Part shown: positions 1 through 7,439 of the stretch, piece after piece
Position numbering within the stretch: the stretch's first letter is position 1
Layout: each line of letters begins with the position of its first letter
Source: an uncultured Acetatifactor sp.
GTDB taxonomy: Bacteria; Bacillota; Clostridia; Lachnospirales; Lachnospiraceae
Direction of reading: 5' to 3'
DNA: 64,000 nt
NCBI GenBank assembly: GCA_910578215.1
Contig: CAJTPH010000017.1
Location: 14,988 to 78,987 of the forward strand
Program-made: the position numbers and the translations under genes
Notes under the pieces: model-generated
Databases searched by the model: none
The model's input: the letters and a program-made list of their open reading frames with translations, nothing else
Told to the model about the DNA's origin: nothing

Positions 1-557
1 TTCTTGGAGGGATAAAAGGAAAAACAGCCGATATCGCCAAAGGTCCCTGTCATTTTTCCGTCATAGCATGCGCCGTGAGACTGGGCACAGTCCTCCACCA
101 GCCGGAGGTTATACTTTTTGCACAGCCTTACGACAGACGCCATATCGGACGCCTGCCCATAGAGGTGCACCACAAGAATCGCCCTGGTGCGTTCCGTAAT
201 TTTTTCTTCAATTTTGCCTGGGTCCATGTTGAAATACTCGTCCGGCTCAACGAAGACAGGAACCGCTCCGTTGATTGTGATGCCCATGACGCTGGCAATG
301 TATGTGTTCGCCTGAACGATGACCTCGTCGCCCGCGCCGATTCCCAGAACGCGGAAGGCAAGCCACAGGGCGTCCAGACCGCTGGCAAGACCCACGCAGT
401 ATCCCGCGCCGGTATATGCCGCGAACTCCCGCTCAAAAGCTTCCGCTTCCCCGCCAAGTATATACCACCCGGAGCGGAGAACCTCCAGTGCCTTTGCCTC
501 AAATTCCTCCTGATACCGGACGAAACCTCTGTCTAATCTGTTCTGTGCTATTTTCAT
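1..557 (-). CDS. DegT/DnrJ/EryC1-type sugar aminotransferase, N-terminal part (cut by window edge)
   Basis: The minus-strand frame stays open from an ATG at 557 to the window edge (185 codons). It translates to a PLP-dependent nucleotide-sugar aminotransferase start: SGWYILGGEAEAFE near residue 30, NTYIASVMGI near 100, VEDCAQSHGA near 160, and SFYPSKN at the very end, whose Lys would be the Schiff-base lysine. Members of this family transfer an amino group to keto-sugars made for surface glycans; the opening resembles the FdtB-type dTDP-3-amino-sugar transaminases, but the substrate cannot be fixed from a fragment. A GGGAG ribosome site lies 10 bases before the start, and a good promoter (605-634) is just upstream. 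The rest of the gene lies outside the window. Confidence 0.9.
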   Translation of the reverse strand, partial: MKIAQNRLDRGFVRYQEEFEAKALEVLRSGWYILGGEAEAFEREFAAYTGAGYCVGLASGLDALWLAFRVLGIGAGDEVIVQANTYIASVMGITINGAVPVFVEPDEYFNMDPGKIEEKITERTRAILVVHLYGQASDMASVVRLCKKYNLRLVEDCAQSHGACYDGKMTGTFGDIGCFSFYPSK

Positions 558-604
558 AAGCTGTATACTCCCTGGCTCAATCTGTCTGTTATGTTATAAA
601 TTTT

Positions 605-634
605 ATTATATATGCAAGCGGTCTTTCTTGTCCA
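605..634 (-). promoter_or_regulatory. Promoter for the aminotransferase gene
   Basis: On the minus strand TGGACA (629-634) is followed after 18 bases by TATAAT (605-610), a near-consensus vegetative promoter about 50 bases before the ATG at 557. Seen directly; function inferred. Confidence 0.6.
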
Positions 635-640
635 GCCCTG

Positions 641-799
641 GTGTGCTGTATCATATAAATTTCGCCAAATGACTTACCTGAATTTCCGTCTGCAGCGTTG
701 TTGTCGGTCAACGCTGCAGACGCATCGCCTCCCGCCTCCGCCTTGCAGACTGAAAATGCATTCTGCGTCATTTGGCTGAAAATGAATGATACAGTACAC
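641..799. repeat. Nested inverted-repeat element (terminal arms plus inner perfect hairpin)
   Basis: The two 33-base arms 641-673 and 767-799 are inverted copies matching at 26 of 33 positions, including CTGTATCAT and GCCAAATGAC blocks. Inside is a perfect 13-bp hairpin, GTCTGCAGCGTTG (688-700) and its complement (709-721), with an 8-base loop. The element sits between two minus-strand genes, right behind the upstream gene and touching the next promoter. It could be a MITE-like insertion, a terminator or a regulatory fold; I see no clear target-site duplication. Confidence 0.55.
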
Positions 800-816
800 T
801 AAAACGTCCTGCCTGC

Positions 817-3276
817 TCAGAAGCCCCATTCTACCATATTTCTGTCAAAAAGATGATTATACTGGAGCATCCTGTATTCAGCAAGCTCGGTATTGTCCCC
901 GGACCATTCATAATGATTTCCGTCCCGGTCTTCATATCCGTAGATGGTCACAATGGGGTATTCCTTCATATACTGCCGTAAAAATGTAAAGAATGGCGAA
1001 CCCTGAATTCCGGCGGTATCCAGCAGCAAAGCGCCCAGATAACTCATGCCGATATCAAGCCCCTCCTGTTCGGGAATATCATAATTTGCCCATATTAAAA
1101 ACGGGGTTTTGTACTTATTCAGCGTTTTGTCCCTGTCCTCAAGTCCCTGGGTCTGCCCATACACGTCCTCATAAAAGGAATTTTCCAGACAGGGCTGATG
1201 GTCTCCGAACATACAGACAATAACAGGTTCTTCTTCCTTTTCAAAGTATGTGATCAGCTGTCTGAAGGCTTCGTCGGAATTCCGGATCAGGGATAAATAA
1301 ATATCGGCCTCCGATGAAGATACATTCAGCGCATCTATCGAAGGGGACACGTCAGATTGGCTATAGCCTCCGTGGTTTTGGACGGTCAGGTTGAATATGA
1401 ACAGCTTTTCTCCCGGCTGTCTGTTCTCATACAGCTCCTCTACTTTTTTATAGGTTTCCAGATCCGTAACGCCATAATGGATTTTTTCGGGTTCGGTAAA
1501 ATCCTCTATCCACAGGCTGTTGTCAAAACCAAAATACTGATAAACTCTGTCCCTGTTCCAGTTGCCTGCACTTTCCGGATGAATGGAATACGCCGTATAT
1601 CCCGCTTTTTTCATGTCGGAGACCAGCGACGGCATCTCGGATACCAGACATTGCTGATAGGGATAGTAGGTAGGCGGCAGAAATCCCATGCTGCAGCCTG
1701 TAAGCACTTCAAATTCTGAATTTGCCGTTCCGCCTCCAAGCACCGACGCATTGACATATCCCCGGACGGTGTTGTCCTTCAGGCTATGAAAGAATGCAAG
1801 ATTATCTTCGCTCATCTGCAGATTTCCCAGGATACTCAGATCGGAGAAGCTTTCGTTCAAAATCAGAATGACATGAGGCTTTGTACCTTCCTCGTACATG
1901 CCGCTGTCTTCCGCGGCCTCCTCCAGAAGCTGGGCGACCCTATTCAAGGAATAGCCCTGCGGTTTTTCTATCCTGGAATCCTGTATATCCATACAGCTTG
2001 CCACAAGATAACCGTTAAACTGGTAATTCATATTCTGGTCAAAGCCATGAGTATACATGAAACCCGCCTCTACAAGCATGTGCGTATACAAAAGCTTATG
2101 CCCGGCCAATACGGCCACCGCTGCGCCTGCAATCAGAGATGTCAGGCGTACTGCCGCGTTTACGGCTTTTTTCCGGATTTTCCAGCGAAAGCCTGTCTGG
2201 GCCCCGAAAGCCAGAAAGAATATCAAAATGCACCAGGCCATTGCCAGGTGGCTGTTTGGAGACAGATCATAATTGCCCATAACCTTTGCCGCCGTTCCTG
2301 CGGCAGTCAGGTCATTCAGCCGCAGGGGCTCTCCGCGAAAGGAAAATACATAATAATTGGCGGAATAGAGCAATGTCAGCATCAGGCTGCCAAGGCAGGT
2401 GCTGACGCGGAAGGACTGGGTACAAAGGAGCAGTATCAATTCAAAAAGGTACATCAGCGCCATGTTCCAGTTCATGGAAAAGGGAAGCATAATATTGGTA
2501 TTGATGGTGAGCAGCTCCAGCCTTCTGCCCAGTATCCAGGGAACGGCTGCTAACAGAACGGCTCCCAGAACCGTCCTGAATCTCCTGTCACGGGGGATGC
2601 CCAGGGCTATTCCCAGGGCGGTAATTCCGAAGATACCCAATGCACGAAACAGTTTCTTTCTTGACAGAGTATCCCTGTAAGAATACATGGTTACAAGCTG
2701 AGTGTCCTTTAGCTTTTCGCCTTGCGTCAGGGCAATATTTTCCGGCATGTAAAAATCAGTGCCGGTTGCCGTCAGGACGGGAATTCTTCCGTTCCCGTCC
2801 GCCTCCAGATGCACGGACAGATAGCAGTTCTGTCCGGAACGGTTAAGGGGCGGATCTATGGCTATATTGGTAAAGGCGTTAAGGTTCACGTCTTCATAGG
2901 GAAGGAGGGTTTCAAAAAGTACCCTGTCCCCGGAGTCGGATATTGTTATGACCGCATTCCCGCCGTACAGCTCCTCCGGGCTGGATATTACAATTCCGAT
3001 GCTCTCCAGATTGCCGCCCTCCGGCCTGAATTTCTGGCGGCATGAAAAGCTGTCTCCCTGGTGCTCCATATCCCAGGAAACCTCCCCTGTCAGGAAATTT
3101 AATATATCCTCCTTCAGCCAGCCCACCGGCCATACAAACAGCGCCATTTCCAGCAGAAAAACCAGCAAAGCTGCCAGGCACCAATATCTGCGGCTGTAAA
3201 TCCTCTGCTTCAGCCGGCGGCATACACAAGAAAGAAAGCTGCCGGCCTTAAAGCCTTCTGAATTAAATTTAATCAT
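817..3276 (-). CDS. LTA synthase family membrane sulfatase-fold phosphoglycerol transferase
   Basis: An 819-residue membrane protein. It has a first membrane helix at about residues 31-50, an extracytoplasmic stretch to about 200, further helices between about 210 and 400, and a C-terminal sulfatase-fold ectodomain. Catalytic signatures are visible: ILNESF (about 472, metal-binding Glu), GGGTANSEFEVLTG (about 514, with the Thr expected as nucleophile) and FGDHQP near residue 700 (metal Asp/His). Known relatives (LtaS, MdoB type) move glycerol-phosphate from phosphatidylglycerol onto a polymer or glycan outside the membrane. The long domain between helix 1 and the other helices is unlike classical LtaS, so the acceptor is uncertain. 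CAGGAGAG precedes the ATG and a consensus-like promoter lies upstream. Confidence 0.85.
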   Translation of the reverse strand: MIKFNSEGFKAGSFLSCVCRRLKQRIYSRRYWCLAALLVFLLEMALFVWPVGWLKEDILNFLTGEVSWDMEHQGDSFSCRQKFRPEGGNLESIGIVISSPEELYGGNAVITISDSGDRVLFETLLPYEDVNLNAFTNIAIDPPLNRSGQNCYLSVHLEADGNGRIPVLTATGTDFYMPENIALTQGEKLKDTQLVTMYSYRDTLSRKKLFRALGIFGITALGIALGIPRDRRFRTVLGAVLLAAVPWILGRRLELLTINTNIMLPFSMNWNMALMYLFELILLLCTQSFRVSTCLGSLMLTLLYSANYYVFSFRGEPLRLNDLTAAGTAAKVMGNYDLSPNSHLAMAWCILIFFLAFGAQTGFRWKIRKKAVNAAVRLTSLIAGAAVAVLAGHKLLYTHMLVEAGFMYTHGFDQNMNYQFNGYLVASCMDIQDSRIEKPQGYSLNRVAQLLEEAAEDSGMYEEGTKPHVILILNESFSDLSILGNLQMSEDNLAFFHSLKDNTVRGYVNASVLGGGTANSEFEVLTGCSMGFLPPTYYPYQQCLVSEMPSLVSDMKKAGYTAYSIHPESAGNWNRDRVYQYFGFDNSLWIEDFTEPEKIHYGVTDLETYKKVEELYENRQPGEKLFIFNLTVQNHGGYSQSDVSPSIDALNVSSSEADIYLSLIRNSDEAFRQLITYFEKEEEPVIVCMFGDHQPCLENSFYEDVYGQTQGLEDRDKTLNKYKTPFLIWANYDIPEQEGLDIGMSYLGALLLDTAGIQGSPFFTFLRQYMKEYPIVTIYGYEDRDGNHYEWSGDNTELAEYRMLQYNHLFDRNMVEWGF

Positions 3277-3313
3277 ATAAAGCTCTCCTGTTTTCGGTAA
3301 AATTACCTGAAAA

Positions 3314-3342
3314 ATTATATCACACGTCTGACTGAATCACAA
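3314..3342 (-). promoter_or_regulatory. Promoter for the LTA-synthase-like gene
   Basis: Minus strand TTGTGA (3337-3342), 17-base spacer, TATAAT (3314-3319), about 38 bases before the start at 3276. Confidence 0.7.
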
Positions 3343-3421
3343 TAAAATACGGCTTATTTTTGACGGAAAGGAATATATCCATATTGCGTTTTTTTTTTTT
3401 TTGGTTTTTTGTAAAAAGTTC

Positions 3422-3450
3422 TTGCAAAATTTACCAGCTGGTGGTAATAT
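3422..3450 (+). promoter_or_regulatory. Promoter with overlapping operator-like dyad
   Basis: TTGCAA (3422-3427), 17-base spacer and TAATAT (3445-3450) with an extended TG. The spacer and the start of the -10 box hold the dyad TTACCA-GCTGG-TGGTAA (3431-3447), placed where a repressor would block RNA polymerase. A run of 14 T residues lies just upstream (about 3389-3402). Confidence 0.6.
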
Positions 3451-3534
3451 GACAGCATGTGGAGCGTATCTAGCAGGGGACGCGCCATTACTCTAACAGG
3501 TTACAGTTTTATGAAAAAAGGAGAGAGGACAAAG

Positions 3535-4953
3535 ATGAAAAAGAAAATGTTGACGATTTCGCTTGCGGCAGCAATGCTGGTTGGCAGTGTCATCAGCGTG
3601 TCTGCCGCAGGAGTGAAGGATGTGCTGAACACAGACTATTATGCGGGCAAGTACAGCGACCTTAAGGCTGCTTACGGCAGCGATAAGGACGCGTATGTGG
3701 CACACTTTCTGGCAAGCGGCGCCAAGGAAGGACGGGTTATGAATCCCATTCTTGACGTTGCGGCATACCGCAAGGCATATGCGGATCTGAACGCCGCTTT
3801 CGGCGACGACTGGGATGCCTATGTAAATCATTATCTTACGGCGGGCATTAAGGAGAGGAGAACGACCGGAGTCATGTTTGACCTGGTTGATTACGCGGAT
3901 AAGAATCCTGATCTGAAGGCGGCATACGGGGACGACTATGCGGCTCTTGCTTACCAATATGTGACTTCCGGCATGAAGGAGGGCAGACCCGGCGGCGTTA
4001 TTGCGGAGGAGGCCGAGGAGGAAGAAGACAACAGCTCCAATGATTTCGGTAACTCCGACAGCACAGCACCGACTCCGACTGAGAAGCCGGAAAAGCCTGC
4101 GCCCGTCCCGGAGGAGCATAAGCATACCAACGATACGGAGAAGGCTGATCTGATTGGGATTGTGCAGCCCCTTAACTGCACTACGGATGGCTATAAGCAG
4201 TACAGATGTAATGAAAAGCTTCTGGTAAACGGTCAGGAGGTACAGTGCAGCTATACCTGGAGAGAGACCATCAAGGCAAAGCATTCCATGATTGAGGGCG
4301 ATGAGAATGTGTATCTGATCCATCCTACCTGTACGGAAACGGGCGTGGTAAAATATACATGCGCAGTCTGCGGCGACTCCATAACGGAGACCGTAAAGGC
4401 TCTTGGACATGATTTTAAGACCGACAAGGTAACAAAAACACCTTCTACCGGCTGCAGAGAGGAAGACCGCGGCAAGATTGTAACCACAACCAAGTGTTCG
4501 AGATGCGGAGCTGCAGGCGAGACAAAGACAGAGCTGGCTGATCCCCTGCCTCACAAGTTCTCGGGTGCTTCTCATGTCAGCGTAAAGCCTACCTGCACTA
4601 CATGGGGAGAAAATTACGGGTACTGCGATTTCTGCGCGGAAAAGGTAACCGTTAAGGTTCCTCCTGTAGGTCATAACGATAAGGACGAGGTAGTTACCGT
4701 TTACGCGGACACTTATCTTCAGGGTGACGCGGCGTGCAGCCATTACGCATATGATATTAAGTATTGCAAAACCTGCAACATAATCACATGGGTGGACGAA
4801 AATGCAGAGTACGCAGCAGATGCTGTGGAAGCGTGTGCCGACGGGGATAAGGATGGTGCCTGTGACGCGTGCGGACTTCCCATGAAGAGACAGGTAACGG
4901 CTCAGGTGAAGATATATAAAGAAAACGAATCCTTTATTGGAGAAGTACAATAA
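3535..4953 (+). CDS. Secreted protein with three helical repeats and CxxC-rich modules
   Basis: The start at 3535 is chosen because AAAAGGAGAGAGG lies directly before it and the product then begins with a clear signal peptide (MKKKMLTISLAAAMLVGS, cleavage likely after VSAA near residue 25). Mature residues about 34-152 hold three imperfect repeats of about 40 residues, each with a Tyr-rich opening, DLKAAYG-like centre and a SGxKEGR-type end. An acidic, Thr/Pro-rich linker follows (about 155-200). The C-terminal half has at least five short modules with Cys pairs (CAVCGD, CSRCGA, CDFCAE, CKTCN, CDACG). No cell-wall anchor is visible. I know similar modules from Lachnospiraceae surface proteins but not their function. 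It is a single-gene unit with its own promoter and a downstream hairpin. Confidence 0.85.
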   Translation: MKKKMLTISLAAAMLVGSVISVSAAGVKDVLNTDYYAGKYSDLKAAYGSDKDAYVAHFLASGAKEGRVMNPILDVAAYRKAYADLNAAFGDDWDAYVNHYLTAGIKERRTTGVMFDLVDYADKNPDLKAAYGDDYAALAYQYVTSGMKEGRPGGVIAEEAEEEEDNSSNDFGNSDSTAPTPTEKPEKPAPVPEEHKHTNDTEKADLIGIVQPLNCTTDGYKQYRCNEKLLVNGQEVQCSYTWRETIKAKHSMIEGDENVYLIHPTCTETGVVKYTCAVCGDSITETVKALGHDFKTDKVTKTPSTGCREEDRGKIVTTTKCSRCGAAGETKTELADPLPHKFSGASHVSVKPTCTTWGENYGYCDFCAEKVTVKVPPVGHNDKDEVVTVYADTYLQGDAACSHYAYDIKYCKTCNIITWVDENAEYAADAVEACADGDKDGACDACGLPMKRQVTAQVKIYKENESFIGEVQ

Positions 4954-4994
4954 GCCTGATTTATTTTTCAAACCCTGCTAAAGTTTGATGAGAG

Positions 4995-5033
4995 ATGTCC
5001 CGCTGTGAAATTTTCGGTTTTGCAGCGGGACAT
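4995..5033 (+). terminator. Hairpin after the repeat protein, probable terminator
   Basis: ATGTCCCGCTG (4995-5005) pairs perfectly with CAGCGGGACAT (5023-5033) around a 17-base loop; the T-tract behind it is weak. Confidence 0.5.
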
Positions 5034-5096
5034 TTAGCTATTTGCCGGCGCGGCGGGGAAACATATAAAGGATAAAACTGAAGGGGAGGGCTGGAA

Positions 5097-5279
5097 ATGC
5101 GATCCGACAAGGGGTTTGACCAAATTGCGTACCAAAACGCCTATATCAAGGAAAAATATGATCGTATCAGTTTAACGGTACCCAAGGGCAGAAAGGCCGA
5201 AATAAAGAAAAAGGCTTCCTCTATGGGAAAAAGCGTCAATGAATATATTAACAGCCTGGTGGATCGTGATTTGTGTTAG
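5097..5279 (+). CDS. Small Arc/CopG-like (ribbon-helix-helix) protein
   Basis: A 60-residue protein preceded by AAGGGGAGGG eight bases before its ATG. Residues about 22-60 (RISLTVPKGRKAEIKKKA, then a GKSVNEYINSLV helix) fit a ribbon-helix-helix fold: one beta strand, then two helices separated by GKS. This fold usually binds DNA as a dimer, as in Arc, CopG and antitoxin repressors. No toxin gene lies next to it, so it may be an orphan antitoxin-type regulator. It precedes the rtcB-prfH unit by about 360 bases and is separated from it by a possible terminator and a new promoter. Target unknown. Confidence 0.7.
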   Translation: MRSDKGFDQIAYQNAYIKEKYDRISLTVPKGRKAEIKKKASSMGKSVNEYINSLVDRDLC

Positions 5280-5306
5280 AAGGAGCAGGCGCGCGTGTGG
5301 GGCGGC

Positions 5307-5333
5307 GGACGTATTTGTCAGCCGTCCTTTTTT
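5307..5333 (+). terminator. Possible terminator after the ribbon-helix-helix gene
   Basis: A short GGACG (5307-5311) / CGTCC (5323-5327) stem is followed by six T residues. The stem has only five pairs, so support is modest. Confidence 0.4.
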
Positions 5334-5391
5334 GGGTGCTGCCGCACAGTGAATATTTGCAGTGCCGATGCTCATGAATAGTTACAGGCGC

Positions 5392-5420
5392 TTGCCAAAT
5401 ATAATTTTCTGTGCTAATAT
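5392..5420 (+). promoter_or_regulatory. Promoter of the rtcB leader
   Basis: TTGCCA (5392-5397), 17-base spacer, TAATAT (5415-5420) with an extended TG at -14/-15. The predicted transcript would begin near 5427, about 220 bases before rtcB. A small TCTCC-TTGTA-GGAGA dyad lies at the start point. Confidence 0.65.
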
Positions 5421-5464
5421 CTCCTTGTAGGAGAAAACAACGATTTTTGAAAGGAGGGCTTGCC

Positions 5465-5542
5465 ATGGGACAGAATAGAGAGCTTCAGAGAGGAATAGGG
5501 AAACTGACAATCAGGGGTACGGCGGTTCTCGGGAATGTTTGA
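5465..5542 (+). CDS. Possible 25-residue leader peptide upstream of rtcB
   Basis: A tiny ORF (25 codons; basic, beginning MGQNRELQRGIGK) has a near-perfect ribosome site, AAGGAGGG at 5451-5458, six bases before its ATG. It is the first ORF after the promoter at 5392-5420 and ends about 100 bases before rtcB. Hairpins follow it (TTCTGC/GCAGAA near 5551-5572 and a weak GC stem ending in eight T residues, 5595-5616). That order suggests a translated leader controlling rtcB, but I recognise no known leader peptide and the ORF could be fortuitous. Confidence 0.4.
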   Translation: MGQNRELQRGIGKLTIRGTAVLGNV

Positions 5543-5594
5543 TTAAATGCGTTCTGCTGCTTTGCGGGCAGAAAGGGAAAGAGAATCTGCAGGC

Positions 5595-5616
5595 GGCGCC
5601 TTGGGGCGTTTTTTTT
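5595..5616 (+). terminator. Weak terminator-like hairpin between leader ORF and rtcB
   Basis: GGCGCC-TTGG-GGCGTT: four GC pairs plus two wobbles, followed by T residues (5609-5616). If active it would act as an attenuator ahead of rtcB. Confidence 0.35.
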
Positions 5617-5644
5617 GTACCCGTTTTCAGGGAGAAAATATTTT

Positions 5645-6754
5645 ATGAAAACAGTAAAGGGCATATATGCCGAGGCAAAAATATTTACGGACGATGTGGA
5701 AGCCCATGCAGAGGCGCAGGTTAAAATGATATGTGACAATGAGGTGGCGGAGGGGAGCAAAATCTGCATGATGCCGGACATTCACCCAGGCAAGATTGCG
5801 CCCATAGGGCTGTCCATGACGGTGGGGGATAAGGTGATTCCGCAGCTTCTGGGCGTGGATATAGGCTGCGGGATGACCTGCGTGAAGCTGAACAGGACGA
5901 ACACGGAATTTCAGAGGCTGGATAAGGTCATTCGGGAGAACGTGCCGTCAGGCTTTGCCATACGAGACGCAGCACATCACATGGCGGGGGAATTTTCGTA
6001 TGAGGAGCTGCGCTGCGCCCGCCATATCAACGTGCAGAAGGCGGAAAGAAGCCTGGGAACGCTGGGAGGCGGCAATCATTTCATTGAGGTTGACAAGGGG
6101 GCGGACGGAAGCATGTACCTTGTCGTGCATACGGGAAGCAGACATTTGGGAGAGGAGGTGGCGGAGTATTACACGAGCCTGGCTTCCCGGCGACTGAAGG
6201 AGCAGGGCAGGGAGGTCCCGTATTATCTGAGCTGCCTGGAGGGAGATGACAGGGAGGCATATCTGGAGGATGTTCGGATCATTCAGGGCTATGCGGAACT
6301 GAACAGACAGATTATCGTCAGGGAAATCCTGAGAGGGATGAAGTGGAAGGCGGCGGATCAGTTTTCCGTGCCTCATAATTATCTGGATGACTGGGGAATA
6401 CTCCGAAAGGGCTCGATTTCCGCCCGCGCCGGGGAAAACGTGGTTATTCCCATCAACATGAGGGACGGTATCCTTTTGGGCGTAGGAAGGGGCAGCGCAG
6501 AGTGGAACTGCTCGGCGCCCCATGGCGCCGGCAGGAGACTGAAGCGCGAAGATGTAAAGAGCCGGTTTACCGTTTCGGAATTCAAAAAAGAGATGAAGGG
6601 CATATACAGCAGCTGCATAGGTGCGGACACCCTGGACGAGGCTCCCTTCGCCTACCGCTCCATGGAGGAGATTGCGGAGCAGATCAAGGATACCGTCGAG
6701 GTAACGGATATATTAAAGCCTGTGTATAATTATAAGGCGGGAAGCAAAAAATAG
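5645..6754 (+). CDS. rtcB: RtcB-type RNA ligase (short RtcB2-like form)
   Basis: A 369-residue RtcB, shorter than the E. coli enzyme (about 408). Known chemistry: GTP- and Mn2+-dependent joining of RNA 2',3'-cyclic phosphate or 3'-phosphate ends to 5'-OH ends. Visible motifs: DIHPGK (45-50), GVDIGCGM with metal-binding Cys75, GGGNHF (141-146), HTGSRH (162-167), a metal His in VPHN (244) and APHGAGR, whose His293 is the expected guanylylated residue. The start at 5645 (MKTVKGIYAE) follows CAGGGAGAAA. It is followed 88 bases later by prfH; this pairing is known for RtcB2 and points to repair of damaged rRNA or tRNA rather than tRNA splicing. No Archease or RtcA gene is nearby. Confidence 0.92.
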   Translation: MKTVKGIYAEAKIFTDDVEAHAEAQVKMICDNEVAEGSKICMMPDIHPGKIAPIGLSMTVGDKVIPQLLGVDIGCGMTCVKLNRTNTEFQRLDKVIRENVPSGFAIRDAAHHMAGEFSYEELRCARHINVQKAERSLGTLGGGNHFIEVDKGADGSMYLVVHTGSRHLGEEVAEYYTSLASRRLKEQGREVPYYLSCLEGDDREAYLEDVRIIQGYAELNRQIIVREILRGMKWKAADQFSVPHNYLDDWGILRKGSISARAGENVVIPINMRDGILLGVGRGSAEWNCSAPHGAGRRLKREDVKSRFTVSEFKKEMKGIYSSCIGADTLDEAPFAYRSMEEIAEQIKDTVEVTDILKPVYNYKAGSKK

Positions 6755-6773
6755 CGCGGGCGGGAGTCCGTGA

Positions 6774-6806
6774 CGGGACGGCATGGGAACGCCTGATGCC
6801 GTCCCG
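6774..6806 (+). other. Intergenic hairpin between rtcB and prfH
   Basis: CGGGACGGCAT (6774-6784) and ATGCCGTCCCG (6796-6806) form a perfect 11-bp stem with an 11-base loop and no T-tract. It may tune mRNA stability or partial termination between the two genes. Confidence 0.55.
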
Positions 6807-6842
6807 CAGCTGCTTTATATAACAGTAATCGGGAGGACGGAT

Positions 6843-7439
6843 ATGATCGTTCAAATAAGCGCGGGGCAGGGACCGGCGGAGTGCCAGCTTGCGGCTGCAA
6901 AGCTCTTTGAGGCGCTGAAAAAGGAATACGGCGACCTGGAAATCATTTCAAGCACGAAGGGCAGTGAGAGAGGATGCCTGGATTCCGTTCGTTTTCGGAC
7001 GGAGCATGACCTGAGCGGCCTGGAAGGGACGGTACTGTGGATCTGTAAAAGCCCGTTTCGCAGGAACCATAAAAGAAAAAACTGGTATGTGGATGTGAGT
7101 ATAATTCCCGACCGGACAGAGATTGCCTCGGACCGGGAATACCGCATTGAAAAGTTTCACTGCGGGGGAAAGGGCGGCCAGAATGTGAACAAGGTAGAGA
7201 CGGGGGTAAGGGTTATCCATATCCCTACAGGGCTGACGGCTCAGTCCACCGAGGAGCGGAGCCAGCTCCGGAATAAGCAGAGAGCGATGGAAAAATTACA
7301 GGAAAGGCTTGCCGGGCTGCGGCGGCAGCAGGAGGCGGAGCAGACAAACGCCGCGTGGCGGGAGCACAGCCGTATTGTCAGGGGAAATCCGGTGCGGGTC
7401 TACGAGGGAGAGGGGTTTATTGCTTTAAATACGAGATGA
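6843..7439 (+). CDS. prfH: Peptide chain release factor homolog PrfH
   Basis: A 198-residue protein with a GGKGGQNVNKVETGVR block; the GGQ tripeptide (111-113) is the peptidyl-tRNA hydrolysis motif of class I release factors. It lacks room for the stop-codon-reading domain of RF1/RF2, as expected for PrfH. The start at 6843 (ATGATCGTTC) follows GGGAGGACGG. Downstream position after rtcB reproduces the known rtcB-prfH pair, in which PrfH has been reported to release nascent chains from ribosomes whose 16S decoding centre is cut so that RtcB2 can reseal it. Function here is inferred from family and context. A basic helix near the C-terminus (RNKQRAMEKLQERL) is typical. Confidence 0.9.
   Translation: MIVQISAGQGPAECQLAAAKLFEALKKEYGDLEIISSTKGSERGCLDSVRFRTEHDLSGLEGTVLWICKSPFRRNHKRKNWYVDVSIIPDRTEIASDREYRIEKFHCGGKGGQNVNKVETGVRVIHIPTGLTAQSTEERSQLRNKQRAMEKLQERLAGLRRQQEAEQTNAAWREHSRIVRGNPVRVYEGEGFIALNTR

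Noticed and set aside
75..536. Plus-strand ORF at the left edge
   Set aside because: The minus strand encodes a clear aminotransferase with PLP motifs across the same bases.
3493..4971. Minus-strand ORF (492 codons) opposite the secreted repeat protein
   Set aside because: The plus-strand frame has a signal peptide, repeats, ribosome site and promoter; the antisense frame has none of these.
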